Source: Meiothermus sp. (GTDB lineage Bacteria; Deinococcota; Deinococci; Deinococcales; Thermaceae). Taken from it: 64,000 bases of DNA. Shown here piece after piece: positions 15,774-24,085 of this stretch. The position numbers and the translations under genes were made by a program. Where the stretch lies: assembly GCF_026004115.1 (NCBI RefSeq), contig NZ_BPIM01000001.1:1426001-1490000 (forward strand), read 5' to 3'. Position 1 is the first letter of the stretch. Every line of letters starts with the position of its first letter. The notes under the pieces are model-generated. The model was not told where the DNA came from. It was given only the letters and a program-made list of their open reading frames with translations, and did not search any database.

Positions 15774-15925
15774 CCAGGAAGGCTCGAGCAAGAGTTCGGC
15801 CACTGTTCATAGGGGCACTTTCGTCGGAAAAATATCGCGCGTCCTGCGCAGCGTTGAACTGAGAACTCGCCCCGAGTTCCCGGCATAACGCCGATATAAC
15901 GCCTGCCCGTATAGGCTGGTTCCGC

Positions 15926-18613
15926 ATGGGCAAGGCCACCGGTAACCCGGCCGAGGCACGCTTGGAGCTTGTGTTACTGGGTGTGCCGGGCCTCTGTCTG
16001 GGAGGGCAGCCGATAGCGCTGTCGGTCAGGAAATTCATGGGGGTGATCGCGTATCTAGCCCTCGAGGGGCCGACCTCGCGCGGCAAGCTGGTGAGCTTGT
16101 TGTGGAGCGACCTGGACGAGGAGGGAGCGCGCCGCAACCTGCGGCTGGGGCTCCACCGGGTAAAGAGCAAAAACCCCGAACTGGCCAGGTATCTTGAGGC
16201 CTCCGGCGAAGTCCTGAGTCTGAGTGGAGCCTGGCAGAGCGACGTGCAGCGCCTTGAGGCAGCCCTCGAGGCCGGGCAACACGAGGCCGCACTCGAGGCC
16301 TACCGGGGGCACCTGCTCGAGGGCTTCGAGATCGAGGACGCCGAGGGCTTCCACGACTGGCTGGGGGCCAAGCGCGAGCACCTCAACCGCCAGTGGCAGA
16401 AGGCCATGCTCTACCAGGCCGAGGTGCTGGAGACCCGTGGCGAGTGGCGCAAGGCCCTGGACATCCATCTGCGGCTACTGGCCGACGACAACCTGCAAGA
16501 GCGCCATCACCGCGAGGTGATGCGGCTCTTTTACCTGCTCGGCGACCGCGAGGCGGCCCTCGAGCAGTTCGAGCAACTGCAAGCCACGCTGCGAAAAGAG
16601 TTGGGCGTGGAGCCCCGCTCCGAGACCCTCAGCCTGCTGAGCACCATCCGCCAGGGTGGCAGTGCCGACGCCAAGCGGGCGCTCTTGCTAACCAGCGCCG
16701 AGGCCGTGCCTGAGGTGCCCGCCCATCTTTACGGGCGCGAGAGGTTGCTTGACGAGGGTTTGAGAAAACTCGAGCGCAGAGAGCGGGTCTTGCTTCAGGG
16801 CTTCGGCGGGATGGGCAAGACCGCGCTGGCGGCGACGCTGGCTCGAGACTTCCTGCGCCAAACCGGAAAGCCCGTCCTGTGGCTGCACGCGGGCACCCAG
16901 GGCCCCGAGGCGATCTTCGAGGCCCTGGCCTACCCCTACGACGCCCAGCAGGGCCTGCTCAAGGCCGAGCACAAGGCCAGCTTCGTCCATAGCCTGCTCA
17001 AGGAGCAGCAGCCCGGCCTGCTGGTGCTGGACGACGTGTGGAACGGCTATAGCCTGCAAAAGCTGCTCGAGGCCCTGCCCGCCGGGCTGCCCCTGTTGGT
17101 CACCGCCCGCGAGCGCTACCCGCAGCTCGCCCGGCTCTACGTAGACCGCCTCGAGCGCCCCGATGCCCTGCACCTCCTCAGCGCCTATGCCGAAGAGATC
17201 TGGGCCGACTCGAGCGAACCCGAAGCTTTGTGCGAACTGCTGGGCAACCACCCTTTCGCCCTGCGGCTAGCGGGCCTGGCCCTGCGCCAGAGCGGCGAGG
17301 CCCCCAGTGCCCTCAAGGAGCGCATCAAGGACGCCCCCCACGACCTCAAGACCCCCGGCGAGTTCCGGGACGAAGGCCGCGAGAGCGTGGCGGCGCTGCT
17401 GGGCTTGAGCCTCGAGGCCCTCTCCGACCCCGAGTACGAGGCCTTCCTGAGCTTCGGGATTCTGCCCACCCCGCGCACCACGGCGGGCTTTCTGGCCCGG
17501 TGCATGCGCCGCGAGCCGGAGGCCACCGAGGAAGCCCTCTACGCCCTGAGTCAGCGCGGGCTGGCCGAGCGGGTCAGCCGACCGGGCAGCGACGCTGTGA
17601 GCTACCGCCTGCACGACCTGGCCCACAGCTACGCCAAGGCCAACCGACTGCAACGCCCCAGCAGCCTTGCGCGGGCCGCGCTCGAGTACCTCGAGGCCCA
17701 CAAAACCCACTACGATTTGCTCGAGGCCGACATCTCCAACCTGCTGGCGGCGGCCCAGGCCGCCAAGGGCGAGAGGCTGGTGCGCTACCTGTACCTGCTC
17801 ACGGTGGACGGGGCGTATTTTACGGCTCGAGGGCACTCAATCCACTCGGTGGAGCTGCTCAGAACAGCCGCAGCTACCGCCGAGACCGTTGCCCCCGAAC
17901 TCGCCCACCACCTGCTGGGCAAACTAGGCGACTACCACCAGAAGTTCCTGGGCGATCTGGACGGCGCGGCAGACCACTACAGGGGGGCGATGGAGGTGGC
18001 TCGGGAGGTCGGCAACACCGCACGGCAGGCGGCTTTCCTGGCCGCCATCGGACAGATCAAAGGCCGTCAGAACAGGCCGGAGGCCGAAGATTATTTCGCT
18101 CGAGCCTACGAGATCGCCCGTAGCAGCGGGGATGACCTGACGCTGTGCGCGGTGCTGGAAAAGCACGGCTACGTGGCGGGGATTCGGGGCGATCACCGGA
18201 AAGCGAATGCACTGCTAAAAGAGTCATTGGCGGCCCTCGAGCGGCTGGAAAATAGTTCGACCCTGAGCCCGAAAGAAGTTCAACACAGGCGGTTTTTCAC
18301 CCTCCTCAACCTGGCCGAATCCGAGGACTTGACCGGCGCTTTCGAGGCGGGCCTATCGGCTTGCCAGCAAGCGCTCGAGCTGGCCCAAAGCTGCGCGAAC
18401 GACCTGTGGGTAGCCTACGCCCATTCGCAAGCCGCAGACATGTACCACCGGGCTGGGCAACGTACTCAGGTTCTCGACCACATGAAGAAAGCACTGGAAC
18501 TGTTTGAACGCAATCACGCCCAAAACGATGTGGTGCGGATAATGAACTTCCTGGCGAGTGAGGGGTACAGCCTGGAGGCTCGAGAAACGCTCGAGAAACA
18601 CCGCCTTAACTAG
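15926..18613 (+). CDS. STAND regulator: winged helix + BTAD + NB-ARC ATPase + TPR (SARP/AfsR-like)
   Basis: 895 aa. Order: DNA-binding winged helix about 12-95 (LVLLGVPGLCLGGQPIALSV, GARRNLRLGLHRVKS), BTAD all-helical domain about 100-235 (EAALEAYRGHLLEGFEIEDA, HHREVMRLFYLLGDREAALE, RKELGVEPRSETL), NTPase about 265-560 with Walker A GFGGMGKTAL (K298) and Walker B LLVLDDVW (D369), winged-helix/lid region, then TPR-like helices from about 600 to the end. This is a signal-integrating transcription activator of the AfsR type. It precedes two surface proteases and is a plausible cis regulator of them. The start has no strong Shine-Dalgarno. It contains about 20 CTCGAG hexamers in 2.7 kb. Confidence 0.88.
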   Translation: MGKATGNPAEARLELVLLGVPGLCLGGQPIALSVRKFMGVIAYLALEGPTSRGKLVSLLWSDLDEEGARRNLRLGLHRVKSKNPELARYLEASGEVLSLSGAWQSDVQRLEAALEAGQHEAALEAYRGHLLEGFEIEDAEGFHDWLGAKREHLNRQWQKAMLYQAEVLETRGEWRKALDIHLRLLADDNLQERHHREVMRLFYLLGDREAALEQFEQLQATLRKELGVEPRSETLSLLSTIRQGGSADAKRALLLTSAEAVPEVPAHLYGRERLLDEGLRKLERRERVLLQGFGGMGKTALAATLARDFLRQTGKPVLWLHAGTQGPEAIFEALAYPYDAQQGLLKAEHKASFVHSLLKEQQPGLLVLDDVWNGYSLQKLLEALPAGLPLLVTARERYPQLARLYVDRLERPDALHLLSAYAEEIWADSSEPEALCELLGNHPFALRLAGLALRQSGEAPSALKERIKDAPHDLKTPGEFRDEGRESVAALLGLSLEALSDPEYEAFLSFGILPTPRTTAGFLARCMRREPEATEEALYALSQRGLAERVSRPGSDAVSYRLHDLAHSYAKANRLQRPSSLARAALEYLEAHKTHYDLLEADISNLLAAAQAAKGERLVRYLYLLTVDGAYFTARGHSIHSVELLRTAAATAETVAPELAHHLLGKLGDYHQKFLGDLDGAADHYRGAMEVAREVGNTARQAAFLAAIGQIKGRQNRPEAEDYFARAYEIARSSGDDLTLCAVLEKHGYVAGIRGDHRKANALLKESLAALERLENSSTLSPKEVQHRRFFTLLNLAESEDLTGAFEAGLSACQQALELAQSCANDLWVAYAHSQAADMYHRAGQRTQVLDHMKKALELFERNHAQNDVVRIMNFLASEGYSLEARETLEKHRLN

Positions 18614-18645
18614 ATTGCTCTTAACAGCTTGAACGGGAGGATGCC

Positions 18646-19983
18646 ATGCGGGAACAAGTTCTGAGTCTGGTATTCACGGCCTTACTGGTGGCAGGGTGCG
18701 GGCAGGTTAGGCCCTCCGACGCGGCGGACGCGGACGGCAAGGTGCGGGCGCAGGCCATCGTCCTTAGCAACCTGCGTGGACTGACCATGCCCCAGCTCTA
18801 CGTGCCCGACCCTAACGATCGGGTCAACTGCGCTGTCAACGAGTTCAGTATGCCAGGGCAAGGCTACTGGGTCTCGGACGCGGTAGGCGGCCTGAGCTAC
18901 GCGCCCGTGACCAGCTCCGTCAGCGCCGGAAAGGTCGGGGCCGGGCTGCAAAGCGGCTTCTTTACCGGGGCCACGCTTAAGCGCAGCATGGTAATTCTGA
19001 TCGCGGACGACTTCAAAAACGGCGTCTTTAATGTGGGCAACGCGCTGTTCACCCAGACCACCCTCGACCAGCCGACCATCCAGAACCTCCAGCAGACCGG
19101 CGCACTCTCGCACGGGGCCTTGGTGGCGCGACATGCCAGGGACGTGCTCCTGGGCACCGGGCGCTACAGCTTTGTCTCCTACAACTCCGGCGAGTGGGTG
19201 TACAAAGAGGCCAGCACCAACAGCCGATTCACCGTCAAAGCCATAGACACCGGCCTGAGCAGCAGCGCAGTGATTGCCGACAAGATCAAGACCTACCTCC
19301 AGTTCCTGGCCCTCAAAAACCAGACCGCCGTGGTCAACCTGAGCTTCGCCCTCATGCCCTGCGGCGTAAAAAGCGACTTCGAGCAGTGGGACGCGCAGAA
19401 CTCGGGCGTGCAGACCTTCGAGGGGTACATGCAGGCCCTGGCCACGCTCAACACGGTGGACTACGACGCGCTGGTGGCAGCAATAGTGGAGAGCACCAAC
19501 CTGCCCAACGACCCCCTGCTGGGTCTCATCAACAACACCGCCTACGGAGCCGCCCGGCACGTCTACGTGGCGGCCTCGGGCAACTTCAGCCTGAAGTATT
19601 CGATGTACCCAGCCAACTGGAAGAACGTAGTCAATGTGACCGGCTCGACGGCCTCGAGCGGCCCCGACGGCAGGGTGCGCAACGACAAGTTGTTCAACCA
19701 GGGCGAGATCATGCACACGGCGGCCTCGCTGGTGCTCAACCCGCCGCCCTTGCTGCTGAACGGCAAAAAAGTCTACTACCTGGGTACCTCGTTCTCGGCG
19801 CCCACGGTGAGCGTGTTCAGCGCTCTGGACTTGGCGGGCTGGCTCAAGTGCGGCGGCGGGACGGGCGTCTCCAAGCTGGCGGTCAACTCGCTAGGATTGG
19901 TGGATCGGCACCTCGAGGACTGGGTCGTGAGCGGACAGGTGCAGCAGAAGGGCGCGGTGAGCGAACTCTGCACGGGGCCGTAG
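18646..19983 (+). CDS. Lipoprotein subtilisin-like (S8) protease
   Basis: 445 aa, start behind GGGAGGATGCC, 32 bp after the regulator gene. Lipobox LLVAGC (Cys18) predicts a lipid-anchored surface protein. Divergent S8 motifs are in the right order: Asp in LIADDF (D121/D122), His in LSHGALVARHA (H156), oxyanion Asn in AASGNFS (N313) and Ser in YLGTSFSAP (S382). There is no clear separate pro-domain; the roughly 90 residues after the lipobox may play that role. The sequence is diverged from classical subtilases, so activity is likely but not certain. With the papain-like gene downstream it gives the block two cell-surface proteases. Confidence 0.8.
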   Translation: MREQVLSLVFTALLVAGCGQVRPSDAADADGKVRAQAIVLSNLRGLTMPQLYVPDPNDRVNCAVNEFSMPGQGYWVSDAVGGLSYAPVTSSVSAGKVGAGLQSGFFTGATLKRSMVILIADDFKNGVFNVGNALFTQTTLDQPTIQNLQQTGALSHGALVARHARDVLLGTGRYSFVSYNSGEWVYKEASTNSRFTVKAIDTGLSSSAVIADKIKTYLQFLALKNQTAVVNLSFALMPCGVKSDFEQWDAQNSGVQTFEGYMQALATLNTVDYDALVAAIVESTNLPNDPLLGLINNTAYGAARHVYVAASGNFSLKYSMYPANWKNVVNVTGSTASSGPDGRVRNDKLFNQGEIMHTAASLVLNPPPLLLNGKKVYYLGTSFSAPTVSVFSALDLAGWLKCGGGTGVSKLAVNSLGLVDRHLEDWVVSGQVQQKGAVSELCTGP

Positions 19984-20283
19984 ACCCCCGACATTGGCGA
20001 GTCCTGAGTTGATCTTGTAAATAACGAGCCTTGTATCGTGCCCATCTTCGCGAAGGGGGCGCTGCGTTGTGGTCACCTGTTCACGAAATTGCTGAAGACC
20101 TCGGCGCATGTTGGGGGGGCTTTTCCGCACCAAACCCCTTGCCCAAAATCGGACTAGGGCGTGCGGGGTGAGCGGCGGTTTTGTGAGTTCGTGTGCCGTA
20201 CAGCGTAACCGCCCGATTCGGGGCCATCTAGAAACGCTCGAGAAACACCTTTTTTTCTACCCTCATCCCCGGAGGTGAGGGGA
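19984..20283. other. Spacer between the two protease genes, with a 20-bp direct repeat
   Basis: No supported gene. AGAAACGCTCGAGAAACACC at 20230-20249 repeats exactly the segment 18583-18602 in the 3' end of the regulator gene. A pyrimidine stretch TTTTTTTCTACCCTCATCCC precedes the GGAGG of the next gene and resembles the leader of the gene at 22965. Confidence 0.45.
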
Positions 20284-22833
20284 ATGAATTGGAAGAAGTC
20301 AATGGGTATGACAGTGCTGCTGGCGCTGCTGGCGTCGTGCGGCGGCGGGAACCCCGGTGGGGGCGGCGACTCGGACATTTTCAAGCCCGAGAACGCATTC
20401 GGGAAGGCGCCACCCGAAGGGGCGGAAAACATCTCGCCGGAGGAGTTCGGCAACCTTAGCAAAGACCCCAACTTCCGCTGGGAGTCGGCCTCAGCACAGG
20501 CAATGCGCAAGCAAAAGACCGACGCCCAGTTCCAGGCCGACAAGGTGCTGCTCGAGGGCCTGGCCGACCCTCGACTGGCCCGCTTTCTCAAGAACCCGCT
20601 CCCCGGACTAAAGGAAAACTTTGGTGGGCAGTACCTGATCAGCGTGCCTACCCGCAGTGGCAAGATGCTCAAGGTGCTCACCCAGGGCAAGCGCGAGACC
20701 TACCGTGAGCTGGTCAGCGGGCGGCAGCGCTACCTCGACAAGAGCAACCAGTTGGGCGTCTACAAGAGCCTCTACGAGAGCCTTTCCGAAAGCCTGCGGA
20801 GCGGGCTGCCCGCCCCCCAAGACCTGCAGAACCAAAGCTATGAACAGATCATGACAGCGCTCAAACAGGCCGAGAACAAGCTGGCCAGCAACATCGAGCA
20901 GATTGAACTCCAGGCCGAGCAACGGGGCTTCTCACGCCCGGGCGTGAGCGCCCAGGCCGACCCCTACATGCCTCCCACCTACCCGGCCAACGCCAACGCC
21001 GAGGTCGAGTCAGGCGAAGGCTCCGACCGCACCGGCAACGGTTGCGGGCCGGTCTCCGGCGGGGTCTACGAGCGGCTGCACTGGGCACAGAAATACTTCA
21101 CCACCAGTATCAAGAACCAGGGTAACCGGGGCTCCTGCGTCTCGTTCGCCCTTGCGTCGGCCCTCGAGACCCAGGTCGCCATCCGCAATGCCAGGTGGGT
21201 TAACCTGTCTGAGCAGTACCTCTACAACCGCATCAAGTCGGTCTGGGATCCCGACAACTACGGCGACGGCACCAACACCGCCGACGCCGCCGAGGAGTTC
21301 CACGACTCCGGCTACCTGCTCCCCTTCGAAAGCCAATGGAACTACAACCCCTCCTACAGCCGTGTGGATCACGAGGACGACGAGTACTACACCAAGAGCT
21401 GCACCGACTACGACGAGCGCTGCTCCAACACCACCCACCAGGGCAAGTTCGTATGCACCACCGTGGACAACGTGTCCTACTGCGGCTCCATCCCGCCCAA
21501 CCCTGGCCAGGATGGCTACCGCATCTCCGAGTCGCACCTTTTGTGGTCAAACGGCATCTTTAGCGGTGATATCCCGGTGAACACCGTGCGCGCCCTGCTC
21601 ACGCTGGGACACCCCATGGTGGTGGCCCTCGAGGTGTTCGAGAACGGTTTCTCCCCCAACGCCGAGGGCTTCCTCACCAGCTACGCCGACGACGATCTGC
21701 GCGGTGGTCATGCGGTGCACCTGGTGGGTTACCTCTCCAACGCCAAGATCCAGGCTAAGTTCCCCAACGCCCCGATCGGCGAGGGCGGTGGCTACTTCGT
21801 AATCAAGAACTCCTGGAGCGACTGCTGGGGCGACGGGGGCTACGTCTATATTCCGGTCAACTGGGCCAACCAGTTCTTCAAGAACATCACCTACTACACC
21901 GCGGGCAGCCTCTCGAGCATCTTCACCAACAAGCCCCCCGCCGTGCAGATCGCCGCGCCCTCGAACGGGAGCAGCTTTCCCTTCGCCCAGGACACCACCT
22001 ACAAGGCCACCGCCACCGACCCCAACGGCGGCAACCTAATCATCCGCTGGTCGTCTAGTCTGGACGGCGACCTGGGCAGCGGCGCACAGATCACCAAGCA
22101 CTTCACCAGCCCCGGTACCCGCGTCATCACCGCCGTGGCCGAGGATTCACTGGGCTTCAGGAGCGAGCCCGCCAGCATCACCGTGACCGGAATCAACCAG
22201 GCCCCCACCGCCAAAATCCTCACCCCCCTGCCTAGCGCCACCATCTACGCGGGCAGCACCGTGGTCAACTTCCAGGGGGAAGGCCTCGACGGCGACGGTG
22301 CATTCCCGGTTGAGCTGAGCTGCGACCGACTGAGCTGGAAGAGCAGCAACGCGGCGGACAATCTGGGCAGCGGCTGCGACTTTAACCACACCTTCACCAC
22401 TACCGGAAGCCGCACCATCACCCTCACTGCCACCGACCTCTACGGCGCGAAGGGCACCGCAACGGTCTCGGTCAATGTGACGCCCAAGCCGCCGGCTGGG
22501 CCGCCGATTATCAACATCACCAACCCCATTGACGACAAGTACTATGGCAGCGCTAACACCAACATCCGCCTCTCCTACAGCAAGGACGACCCCGGCGAAA
22601 AGCCTGGCGATATGTACACGGTGGTGTGGCGGATTAAAGTCGGCAGCCAGACCAAGACCATCACCCCCAAGACCTGCACCATCCGGGGCCTGCCTTATCC
22701 ATGTTTCAACCCATCGGAGATGGGCTATAACGACAATGGCGTCAAGCAAGCCGAGGTCTCGGTTTCGGTGACCGACGCCGAAGGTCTGACCGGCACCGAC
22801 AAGGTGAATATCTCGTTCGGATTTGTGCCCTGA
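20284..22833 (+). CDS. Lipoprotein papain-like (C1A) protease with Ig/PKD repeats
   Basis: 849 aa. Start at 20284 behind GGAGGTGAGGGG; a GTG 9 bp upstream overlaps that site and is less likely. Lipobox LLASC (Cys near residue 19), low-complexity GGGNPGGGGDSD linker, helical pro-like region to about 250, then the C1A domain: SIKNQGNRGSCVSFALASAL with catalytic C285, GGHAVHLVGY with H476, and VIKNSWSDCWGDGGYVYI with N509. An insertion with several cysteines (about 360-405) lies inside the catalytic domain. From about 545 three Ig/PKD-like repeats follow (NKPPAVQIAAPSNGSSF, NQAPTAKILTPLPSA, PAGPPIINITNPIDD). Likely a surface protease whose C-terminal repeats hold it in the cell envelope or bind substrate. 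Confidence 0.88.
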   Translation: MNWKKSMGMTVLLALLASCGGGNPGGGGDSDIFKPENAFGKAPPEGAENISPEEFGNLSKDPNFRWESASAQAMRKQKTDAQFQADKVLLEGLADPRLARFLKNPLPGLKENFGGQYLISVPTRSGKMLKVLTQGKRETYRELVSGRQRYLDKSNQLGVYKSLYESLSESLRSGLPAPQDLQNQSYEQIMTALKQAENKLASNIEQIELQAEQRGFSRPGVSAQADPYMPPTYPANANAEVESGEGSDRTGNGCGPVSGGVYERLHWAQKYFTTSIKNQGNRGSCVSFALASALETQVAIRNARWVNLSEQYLYNRIKSVWDPDNYGDGTNTADAAEEFHDSGYLLPFESQWNYNPSYSRVDHEDDEYYTKSCTDYDERCSNTTHQGKFVCTTVDNVSYCGSIPPNPGQDGYRISESHLLWSNGIFSGDIPVNTVRALLTLGHPMVVALEVFENGFSPNAEGFLTSYADDDLRGGHAVHLVGYLSNAKIQAKFPNAPIGEGGGYFVIKNSWSDCWGDGGYVYIPVNWANQFFKNITYYTAGSLSSIFTNKPPAVQIAAPSNGSSFPFAQDTTYKATATDPNGGNLIIRWSSSLDGDLGSGAQITKHFTSPGTRVITAVAEDSLGFRSEPASITVTGINQAPTAKILTPLPSATIYAGSTVVNFQGEGLDGDGAFPVELSCDRLSWKSSNAADNLGSGCDFNHTFTTTGSRTITLTATDLYGAKGTATVSVNVTPKPPAGPPIINITNPIDDKYYGSANTNIRLSYSKDDPGEKPGDMYTVVWRIKVGSQTKTITPKTCTIRGLPYPCFNPSEMGYNDNGVKQAEVSVSVTDAEGLTGTDKVNISFGFVP

Positions 22834-22889
22834 TGCCTACTCGCTGAGCGCCGCTGGTACGGAGAAAGCATCTTGAGGCAATTTTTCAT

Positions 22890-22952
22890 GGGGAAGGGTA
22901 GGGATGAAGGCTAGCAACGCTTCTGCAACGCCCGATTTTCTACCCTTTCCCC
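22890..22952 (+). promoter_or_regulatory. Long inverted repeat in the leader of the small gene
   Basis: GGGGAAGGGTAG (22890-22901) and CTACCCTTTCCCC (22940-22952) are complementary apart from one extra T. The right arm touches the AGGAGG of the gene at 22965, so pairing could limit ribosome access or act as a processing signal. Confidence 0.4.
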
Positions 22953-22964
22953 AGGAGGCCGTGC

Positions 22965-23177
22965 ATGAGTGAACCCATTCCCAAGGAAGTCTGTTTCGAG
23001 TTGCGCATTCGGCCCGAGTCGGCGGCGTATTCCTGGCACGCCACCCTCAAGCTGCTGGCCCTCCAGCCGGGCCTCCCCCAGGGGGAACTCGAGCGCTACG
23101 AGTTTGACAGCCCGCTCGAGCTGGCCCGGCACCTGGCGAGCCTGGAAAACCCAAAGCCCAAAGGAAAATTGCGCTAA
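22965..23177 (+). CDS. Small hypothetical protein (70 aa) between the protease and PKD lipoprotein genes
   Basis: Starts behind CAGGAGGCCGTGC. Product MSEPIPKEVCFELRIRPESA... ends in a basic KPKGKLR. No signal peptide or membrane segment, so it is cytoplasmic, unlike its secreted neighbours. The alternation of charged and hydrophobic residues suggests a small alpha/beta fold. I do not recognise the family. The leader can form a long hairpin. Position suggests co-expression with the proteases, perhaps as a regulator or immunity-type partner, but this is only context. Confidence 0.6.
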   Translation: MSEPIPKEVCFELRIRPESAAYSWHATLKLLALQPGLPQGELERYEFDSPLELARHLASLENPKPKGKLR

Positions 23178-23209
23178 AGCGGTAGTGCGTCTTGGCAGGA
23201 GGAACCCTT

Positions 23210-24085
23210 ATGATTCGAACGCTGCGCTGGACAGCTTTGGCTTTACTGTTCTGCATTCTGGCGGCGTGTGGCGGAGGGGGTAACCCCGGTACGAACAAAC
23301 CCCCGGTAGCTTCCTTCACCGCAAACCCGACCGTACAGGCCGGAATCCCCTTGGCTTTCGACGGCTCGGCCTCCTCCGACCCCGACGGCGAGCCGCTCTC
23401 CTTTAGCTGGGAGTTCGGCGACGGGGTGCGGGGCGGGGCGGCCAAAATCGCGCACATCTTCACCGAGGCCGGAACCTTCAAGGTCAGGCTCACCGTGGGC
23501 GATGGCAGAGGCGGAACGAACAGCACCGAGAAAACCGTCACCGTCACCCCCGGCCCGGCCCCCTCCAAAACCGTCAGTGCCCTGGCCTTGGTGACCGACC
23601 CCTCGGGCAACGCCCTTTCCGGCGTTTCGGTAAGCGCGGCGGGCGGTGGCAACGCTACCACCGATGCCAGCGGCAGGGCCAGCGTGCCGGGCGTGGGGAT
23701 GGGGGTTCCGGTCACGCTAAAGTTTTCCAAGACCGGTTTCGCCGACCAGTTCAAGGTGCTCGAGCTGCCCGCCGCCGCCGAGTCGGGCTATCTCGAGGCC
23801 CGCTTGATGCCTCGAGAATCCGCCCAAACCCTGGCGGATGCGGCCAAAGGTGGGAGCCTGACCGGGAAACAAGGCGCGAAGATCACCCTTCCGGCCAATG
23901 CCCTGGTGGACTCCGGTGGGAAACTGGTCAGCGGGGCTGTGCAGGTCAGCCTTTCGCCGGTGGACGTGGGGGCCAGCCCCGAGGCCTTCCCCGGCCGGTT
24001 CGCGGGGGTGGGGCCGACTGGCGAACAGGGCATTATTCCAGCTCTTCGCGCCACGGAGGGTTGGCCCCGGCGCGGGTACAGGTGA
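23210..24085 (+). CDS. PKD-domain lipoprotein, C-terminally truncated
   Basis: Starts behind GCAGGAGGAACCCTT with MIRTLRWTALALLFCILAAC; lipobox LAAC. One PKD domain at about 30-115 (PPVASFTANPTVQAGIPLAF, SWEFGDG, TFKVRLTV), then a carboxypeptidase-regulatory-like beta domain about 120-190, then GAKITLPANALVDSGGKLVS with GAVQVSLSPVDV, the start of a domain that in related surface proteins continues for a few hundred residues. Here it breaks off: the last about 18 codons (from about 24031) lie on the antisense of the 3' end of pfkB. I infer that a deletion or the block's edge cut the gene. The product may be unstable or inactive. Confidence 0.7.
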   Translation: MIRTLRWTALALLFCILAACGGGGNPGTNKPPVASFTANPTVQAGIPLAFDGSASSDPDGEPLSFSWEFGDGVRGGAAKIAHIFTEAGTFKVRLTVGDGRGGTNSTEKTVTVTPGPAPSKTVSALALVTDPSGNALSGVSVSAAGGGNATTDASGRASVPGVGMGVPVTLKFSKTGFADQFKVLELPAAAESGYLEARLMPRESAQTLADAAKGGSLTGKQGAKITLPANALVDSGGKLVSGAVQVSLSPVDVGASPEAFPGRFAGVGPTGEQGIIPALRATEGWPRRGYR

